A stretch of 64,000 nucleotides of DNA from Branchiostoma lanceolatum. Lineage: Eukaryota > Chordata > Leptocardii > Amphioxiformes > Branchiostomatidae. The notes beneath the pieces were generated by a model. That model was not told the origin of the DNA. It searched no databases and saw nothing but the letters and a program-made list of their open reading frames with translations. This document shows, one piece after another, positions 58,031-64,000 of the stretch. Position 1 is the stretch's first letter. Every line of letters starts with the position of its first letter. The DNA lies in assembly GCF_035083965.1 (NCBI RefSeq), contig NC_089724.1, positions 5,504,001-5,568,000 on the forward strand, in the 5' to 3' direction. The translations under genes were made by a program, and so were the position numbers.

Positions 58031-59570
58031 ATCAATACTAAGGGGGTTTGCACTCATGTGTCCATGACGCAAGAGTTGTTCGCCATTCTGGATAATGAAA
58101 GTTGTGACTTGTGAACACAGACCCTGTAATCCGGAAGAAGGTTTATTTTTACCATAAGACTGGTTGTATTACCAAAATGAGGGCATCGAGATTGTCACCG
58201 ACATCTACGGCTTCGCGCGTTTCAATAAGTCTACGATCTGACGTCATCAAGTCTCATTCTGCAACCGGCATAGATCTTCCACCTTCTCCATCTGTAAATA
58301 TATGCACTGATATGTCCATGGAGTAAGTGTTGTTGCCATACTGGACAATGGTATCTGGAAGTTGTAAGGTATATAGGGGGCTCCAAAACTTGACCCTGTA
58401 ATCCGAAAGAGGGATTCTTACCATAAGTTATGCCAGCCTCGTTGTGGCAGCATTATCAAAAAAAGGGCATCCATCGAAATTGTCAGGGAAATCTGTGATC
58501 CGGAAGAGGGATTTTTACCATAAGACTGGTTCGTGGCAGCAATTTCAAAATGAGGGCATCGAAATTGTCAGGGAAATCTACGGCTTACAGCGTTTCAATA
58601 AGTCTACGATCTGACATTAAGTCTCATTCTGCAACCGGCATAGAACTTCCGCCAGGTATATCTTCTGCCTGTGTAACTTGTCTGCACTGATATGTCCATA
58701 AAGTAAGTGTTGTCGACCATACTGGATAATGACATCTGGAAGTTGTAAGTTACAGGGGCTCCAAAACTAGACCCTGCAATCCGAAAGAGGGATTTTTACC
58801 ATAAGACTGGTTGTCGGCAGCATTACCAAAATGAGGGCATCCATCGAGATTGTCAGGGAAATCTGTGATCCGGAAGAGGGATTTTTACCATAAGACTGGT
58901 TCGTGGCAGCAATATCAAAATGAGGGCATCGAGATTGTCAGGGAAATCTACGGCTTTTAGCGTTTCAATAAGTCTACGATCATATTCTGCAACCGCCCTA
59001 GAATTTCCACCATGCCTACCTTCTCCATGTGCCTACACTCATATGTCCATGACATAAGTGCTGTCCACTGGACAATGAAATATGGAAGTTGTAAGGTATA
59101 GGGGCTCCAAAAGTAGACCCTGCAGTCCGGAAGAGGGATTTTTAACATAAGACCAGCAGGTTCAAAATAAGGGCATCGAGATTGTCAGGGAAATTTACGG
59201 CTTTCAGCGTTTCAATAAATCTACGATCTGACATTAAGTCTCATTCTGCAACCGGCATAGAACTTCCGCCAGGTATATCTTCTGCCTGTGTAAGTTTTCT
59301 GCACTGATATGTCCATAAAGTAAGTGTTGTCGACCATACTGGATAATGACATCTGGAAGTTGTAAGGTAAAGGGGGCTCCAAAACTAGACCCTGCAATCC
59401 GAAAGAGGGATTTTTACCATAAGACTGGTTGTCGTCAGCATTACCAAAATGAGGGCATCGAGATTGTCAGGCAAATCTACGGCTTTGAGCGTCTCAATAA
59501 GTCTACGATCTGATCACATCCTCCAACCGACCAGAATTTTCATCAGGTCTACCTTAACCATATCTACATG
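58031..59570. repeat. Degenerate tandem array, complex ~250-380-bp units
   Basis: The blocks 'gagggatttttaccataagactggtt', 'gagggcatcgagattgtcagggaaatctacgg', 'cgtttcaataagtctacgatctga' and 'gatatgtccat.aagtaagtgttgtcgacc' recur in this order. The 'tctacgatc' block occurs near 58230, 58610, 58975, 59220 and 59505. The spacing differs because internal pieces are duplicated or lost. Confidence 0.85.
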
Positions 59571-60176
59571 TGCCAGGTAAGGTGGCGAGAATGTCGTAAA
59601 CGTGATACATAAAGGTGCAAGTCGGGGACCCCATAAAAGTATGTGCTAATCCGGCCCTTCTGTCTACTTTTTAAAAAATCTTTAGATTTCACCACAGGAC
59701 ATTGGTGGGTCCTTTGTGGAGAGCAGTCATCCTTATACTTGGCAAGAATGTGTGAATTGCTTTCTTCCCAGCCTTCTGACCTATTCTTAAAGATAATACA
59801 AATAATTATAAAAGACGGTAAGAAATGGTAAGTTATGGTAGAAAACATGTTACTATTATTTAGAAACTGTCGGAAAAATCATATTCCACATCATAAACAT
59901 TTCTAAACTTGTTTAAAACCGGGGTAATATTCATAAAGTTGAAATCACATTCGAAATACTTCCAAAGTATCAGATTTCTGACACGAATAATTACAATGAA
60001 TTGAAAATATTTCGAAGTAATGACAATAACAACCCGCTCGGTAACTTGGAATGGACATGTTTTCTTCCAACATTCATAATTCGGCGTTCTGAGTGGGAAC
60101 GACATAGGGTAGCAGCAATTATTGGAGAAATAAGTTTTTATACAAAAACATTGCAATACTTGAAAACGTTCTTTTT

Positions 60177-60998
60177 TTAAATTTTTTTTATTGGTTTTTC
60201 ATAATAACATAACAAAACATAATAAGGAAACCATCCAGCAAAAACTGATCGTGTACAGATATGAAACCATAAAAAGAAACAATAACAAAGGTGTAGTTAT
60301 CAATACAAATAAACAATAACGATACCAATAATGGTAACATAAATTAACAATAATGTAAACATGAATTAACAATAATGATAACATAAACTTTATCCAACAG
60401 AAATTAAAATGTAGTGCAACAGAAATCAAGGAATTTCCAGCATTAATAGTAATAACCTAAGTTAAAATGAAAGAAGAATACATATACAAGATATTTAACT
60501 GCATAAAGTGCCCCACTTCCCCAGGTGCTTATCCAGTTTGCCTTTCTTCATGGCTGTATAATACTCTAACTTATAAAAGAAATGAACGAAATTGAGAAAA
60601 GAATCAAAATTCAAGGCACCAAATTTTCTACATCTATATATATAAATCTTAGCTAGTAATATTACTAGATTTTCAATGGGGGGAATTCCAAGGTACAAGT
60701 TTCCAAAAATAACATTAAATCCGTTTAACAGTAAGTATCTAGTTGTTTTACGGTAATACCAGGTTTTGATTTTGTCCCAAAAGAGGGTTAAATTTGGACA
60801 TTCCCAAAAGACATGGATGTATGATTCATCCTCTTCATGGCAAAACGAGCACAGTGGAGTATCAATACATTTCCAAATATATAACAGCCTATTTGTAGGT
60901 AAGAACTTATAATGCAAAATTTTATACTGGAAAAATCTTGTTGAAGAGTCAATAGTGCAAAACATCAAAGAAGTATATGCTTGTTTCAAAAAAACGTT
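60177..60998 (-). mobile_element. 5'-truncated L1/Tx1-like LINE with perfect 16-bp target-site duplication
   Basis: TGAAAACGTTCTTTTT lies on both sides (60161-60176 and 60999-61014). The minus-strand frame inside (61070-60495) reads RFFQYKILHYKFLPTN and PLCSFCHEEDESYIHVFWEC, then LFWDKI: the C-x2-C-x8-H-x4-C finger near the end of L1/Tx1-clade ORF2. Only the terminal fifth or so of ORF2 is present. The 3' end at the left is an A-rich tract on the minus strand. Intact frame and exact duplication indicate a young insertion. Confidence 0.88.
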
Positions 60999-62403
60999 TG
61001 AAAACGTTCTTTTTCCGATCTTTATTACCTTCGCATGAAGATTATGTTGTTCGGTTTTACTATGGTGCACTGGCCATGAGTGGTTGTGTGTTTGTATGCA
61101 AAAAGCATAACTTGAGTTGAGAAGCTATGGATACATCTTCATTATATTTGGAAGGTGGATAGTAGCCTCTACCAGGCTCCGCGGATCGCGGGAAAAATAG
61201 TAGAAATTGGCCAAAAAGTATGCTTAGGGAGTCGGCTACGGAGATAGGAACAATAGGCAACTGTGACATATGTAAGTGAGAAAGAGAAGAATATCGATGG
61301 ATATCAATTTTGCGAAGGAACAACATTTGCATAATCAACGAGAAAATGCTGTAATTCCATAGTGGTAACTAACGGCATTTTAAACGGCGTTTTGGAGTTG
61401 ACTAAAGGTAAACATCATCAAACATAAGCTATGTAAATCAGGGCCTCATTTGCGTAACTGATGCAAAAAAACTCAGTAGAGTAGCCTTTTCTGCTAAGAT
61501 AGGACTTGTATACTTTGACTAACTTATTCGGTGGACTCAATCATCATGACATAAATTGATATGAAATATACAAATGATGACTTTATTTGCATCATCAATG
61601 ATAAACCTTTATTCGTAAAGGTTAAGATGATTCGGCGAAGGTGTGAGGTCGTGAAACTCAGAATGGTGATAATAAAAATGTTATCAACAATTCTTACCCA
61701 TGGCAATTTGCAAGAAACAGCAAAATTACAATAGATAAAAAGCAATACAGTATATTGAGTACTCTGATGCTAACTCTAAATCTTAACAAGGATTGACTTT
61801 GTTTCAACGGTGGAAGACGAAAAAATCTCAATTTCTGTGATGTCAAAAGGAGTTTTCTTTTTCTCTGCAAACGTGGAAAATTGATGGCTTCATTTAAGAG
61901 GTCACTACTTTCGTAATTGCAGAATGGATTATGATTATGCATATCAGGAATTGGGTTGATGAGAAACATTGTTTTTAACACGTCAGTATCTTAGGTCAAA
62001 GAAAGATTATGTTCTTACCATGGAACGGAGGTAGTTATAAAACGCAATTTCAAGAAAACAAGAAAATATGTCATGTCTAAGAATCACTAGTGCTAGCTGT
62101 GTGATCAGTCGGGTTAGAGCGCCGCTGCAGACGACACGACTGTTTTCTGTACTATCCAGTTTCTGTTTCTGCGGGGACACACTGACTTAACGGTAAAACC
62201 TTTGCTGAACAATATGTTTTAGTTGGTTCCCTTGGGATTAGAGATTTCGTAATGTAAACTTGTATGTAGCCCGTTGCTATCAACCGTCTGGCGTGTTGAA
62301 GTGATATGTTTTCAATTGGTTCCTTTGGTAATCGAAATTTCGTAATGTAGACTTGTCACTGTAGCCCATTGCCATCAGCCGTCTGGCGTGTTAAAGTACC
62401 ATC

Positions 62404-64000
62404 ATGGCGATAAGGCTGGCGGCAAAACTGTACATGTTGCTGCTTTCGCCGCTGCTAACGTCGGGTATGGACGCCGGCAACTGGCAGAGCTGCCGTAAAG
62501 TGCCCCCGGCAAAGTGTAGCGTAGGTGACAGCCGTACGGGTGGCCATGAGTACCGGTATGATCCTGGGTCGTACCAGGACAAGTGGATCCAATACCCAGA
62601 TGAAGCATCCAGCTACATGGGACCCTTTGTCACCTTTTCGTTGAGCCAAATCTACCAGTCCTGTCAGGTCTGTTCAAATGAAACAAGGCCTGCACGTGGG
62701 GATCCCACCAAGAACCCTTCACTACAATACAGGAATAACATCATGATCGTTGATAACGATATCGGTGAGCTCAGCACTGAAAAGACAGTGATCATATCTC
62801 AGATCCCATGTGGTAGAAATTGTAGGCTGTGGTTTGTGGGCTGTAACATAACGGAGATAGAGGTAGGGGCGTTTGCTGAGTTGCCACAGGTGTCTACCCT
62901 GGTCATCTGGCGGAGCAATGTCAAAAATCTAAAGAATGGCACGTTTGCTGGGATGGAGATTCTCGAACGTCTGCTGCTGCTGGAGAACAATATGACACAT
63001 CTGGAGGTAAAATTTAATGACATTCGTGTCTTATTACCACTTTTCTTCTATTCTTATGTTCTTATCACACCATTGGCTTTTTCAGATGGTTGTTTTGTGT
63101 GTGTGCCATTCATCCAAGTAAAAGGTGTATACCAGTCGTACTTATAGGTTGTTGGTTCTAGCCCTAGAGAGACAGTGTTTTCCCGGATCCCAGAAATACT
63201 GCCTGAAATATCAAACTAGGTGCAGGAGGGAAAGGTAGTGTTTTTGCATTCAACATTCCGTTTGCTTAAAGCCCCATGACATGTGTTCTGCTGCAGGGTG
63301 GCTGCTTTGATGGGTTGCCCAGCTTGTCCGAGCTCCTCCTTGTGGACAACCACATCGTGACACTGCCACCTGAAGCGTTCCGGGGAGTGCAGCCGTGGTG
63401 GCTTGACGTAAGTGCCAACCGCATCGCTAACATAGAAGCTGGGACCTTGCAGGCGATCAAGTCCGTAGAACATGTCCTTATTGTTGACAATAAATTGCGA
63501 GCGATCGACGCGGGCATGTTCCACGGTCTTGGACGGCTTCGGGTCTTAAAACTGGAAGGTAACAGAATCTCCCACATCGCTGCAGGCGCGTTCTACTCAA
63601 ACGTGCAAATGTATTCCCTAAATTTAGCGGGAAACAGACTGACCTTCCTGTCTGGCAGTTGGTTCAAATCAGTATTTCTACCCGACCTCACATTGCGTTG
63701 AAACGCTATTGCCGCCATTGCGTTGGAAGAGAGGCAGCTGCGATTGAGCTATGTCCCACTTAAGCTTGATAATCAACCGCGCTGTACTTGCGCAAATGAT
63801 TGGCTGTATGAACACGAAGAGAACACCCTAAAATTCAGGCGGCGTTTTGTCACGGCAATACGGGTCCCACCTGCTGCATGTTGCCCCGCATTATCGCCGG
63901 TGCAAAATCCCCCCGAGACAGTCAGTATCAGCGAATTGCCCTGCCCGGCACCGCTGGTTGAGATTATGAGTATTGAACGCATTGCCGCGCACAGCTACAC
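62404..64000 (+). CDS. Secreted or membrane leucine-rich-repeat protein; in-frame TGA before the C-terminal cap; runs off the window
   Basis: Exon 1 62404-63006 (201 codons) and exon 2 from 63297 join in phase 0. The ATG (atcATGG) opens a signal peptide MAIRLAAKLYMLLLSPLLTSG, then a Cys-rich N-terminal region (C30, C38, C87, C90, then PCGRNCRLWFVGC). Leucine-rich repeats follow: ITEIEVGAFAELPQVSTLVI, VKNLKNGTFAGMEILERLLL, then IVTLPPEAFRG, IANIEAGTL, LRAIDAGMFHGLGRLRVLKL, ISHIAAGAFYSNVQMYSLNL. At 63699-63701 the frame meets TGA (LTLR-stop), but the same frame stays open for 99 more codons to the window end and continues with repeat-like NAIAAIA and a C-terminal cap CTCANDWLYEH...ACC...PC. So either the gene carries a recent nonsense mutation, the base is an assembly error, or the protein ends early. 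A cell-surface recognition role is likely; the family is not identified. Confidence 0.78.

Larger units (their letters stand above)
57126..62403. other. Intergenic stretch between METTL27 and the LRR gene
   Basis: METTL27 3'UTR with AATAAA at 57296-57301 and 57513-57518 comes first. It is followed by a tandem array (58031-59570), AT-rich sequence, a LINE insertion (60177-60998) and about 1.4 kb upstream of the LRR gene with a repeated motif (ctgttgctatcaaccgtctggcgtgtt near 62270 and again near 62370). No other gene was recognised. Confidence 0.55.

Noticed and set aside
63699..63701. Selenocysteine codon in the LRR protein
   Set aside because: No known LRR selenoprotein motif, no reason for Sec at this position, and no SECIS element can be checked because the 3'UTR lies outside the window; a nonsense change is simpler.

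Overview
The window looks like chordate nuclear DNA, most probably from an amphioxus (Branchiostoma). This is inference. Genes are split into short GT-AG exons, animal families such as CLINT1 and METTL27 are recognisable, introns are mostly 0.3-4 kb, and the spaces are packed with tRNA-derived SINEs, short inverted-repeat DNA elements and truncated LINEs. No database search was possible; gene names rest on recognised protein motifs and on splice phases that stay consistent across all proposed exons.

Layout. 1-15450 (+): 3' two-thirds of CLINT1 (epsinR), with its ENTH domain upstream of the window, then a long 3'UTR to about 17.8 kb. 20640-25031 (-): a small six-exon gene for a secreted, probably GPI-anchored protein with two Ig-like units. 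26686-37947 (+), head-to-head with it: a complete 13-exon receptor tyrosine kinase with three Ig domains, one membrane span and an HGD in place of the HRD catalytic motif. 40081-41910 (+): a three-exon, four-membrane-span protein of unknown family. 43391-43746 (-): an SH2-only protein or exon closely resembling the SH2 domain of Crk/CrkL. 46.9-47.6 kb: a LINE remnant. 51872-57125 (+): a five-exon METTL27-like methyltransferase whose upstream DNA is a tandem array. 58.0-59.6 kb: a satellite-like array. 60.2-61.0 kb: a 5'-truncated LINE with a perfect 16-bp target-site duplication. 62404-64000 (+): a leucine-rich-repeat protein with an in-frame TGA just before its C-terminal cap.

How things may work together. 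The Ig-like GPI protein and the Ig receptor kinase share an upstream region of about 1.65 kb, and a Crk-type SH2 domain lies about 5.4 kb beyond the kinase. The kinase carries a YGDP sequence in its insert region, which fits the pYxxP preference of Crk SH2 domains, and a proline-rich juxtamembrane stretch. A linked receptor, co-receptor and adaptor set is possible but unproven.

The most unusual non-coding signals are hammerhead-ribozyme-like motifs in several dispersed elements (clearest at 21775-21820), a 425-bp near-perfect palindrome ending 32 bp before a CLINT1 splice acceptor, and a fourfold tandem duplication of a CLINT1 3' splice site.
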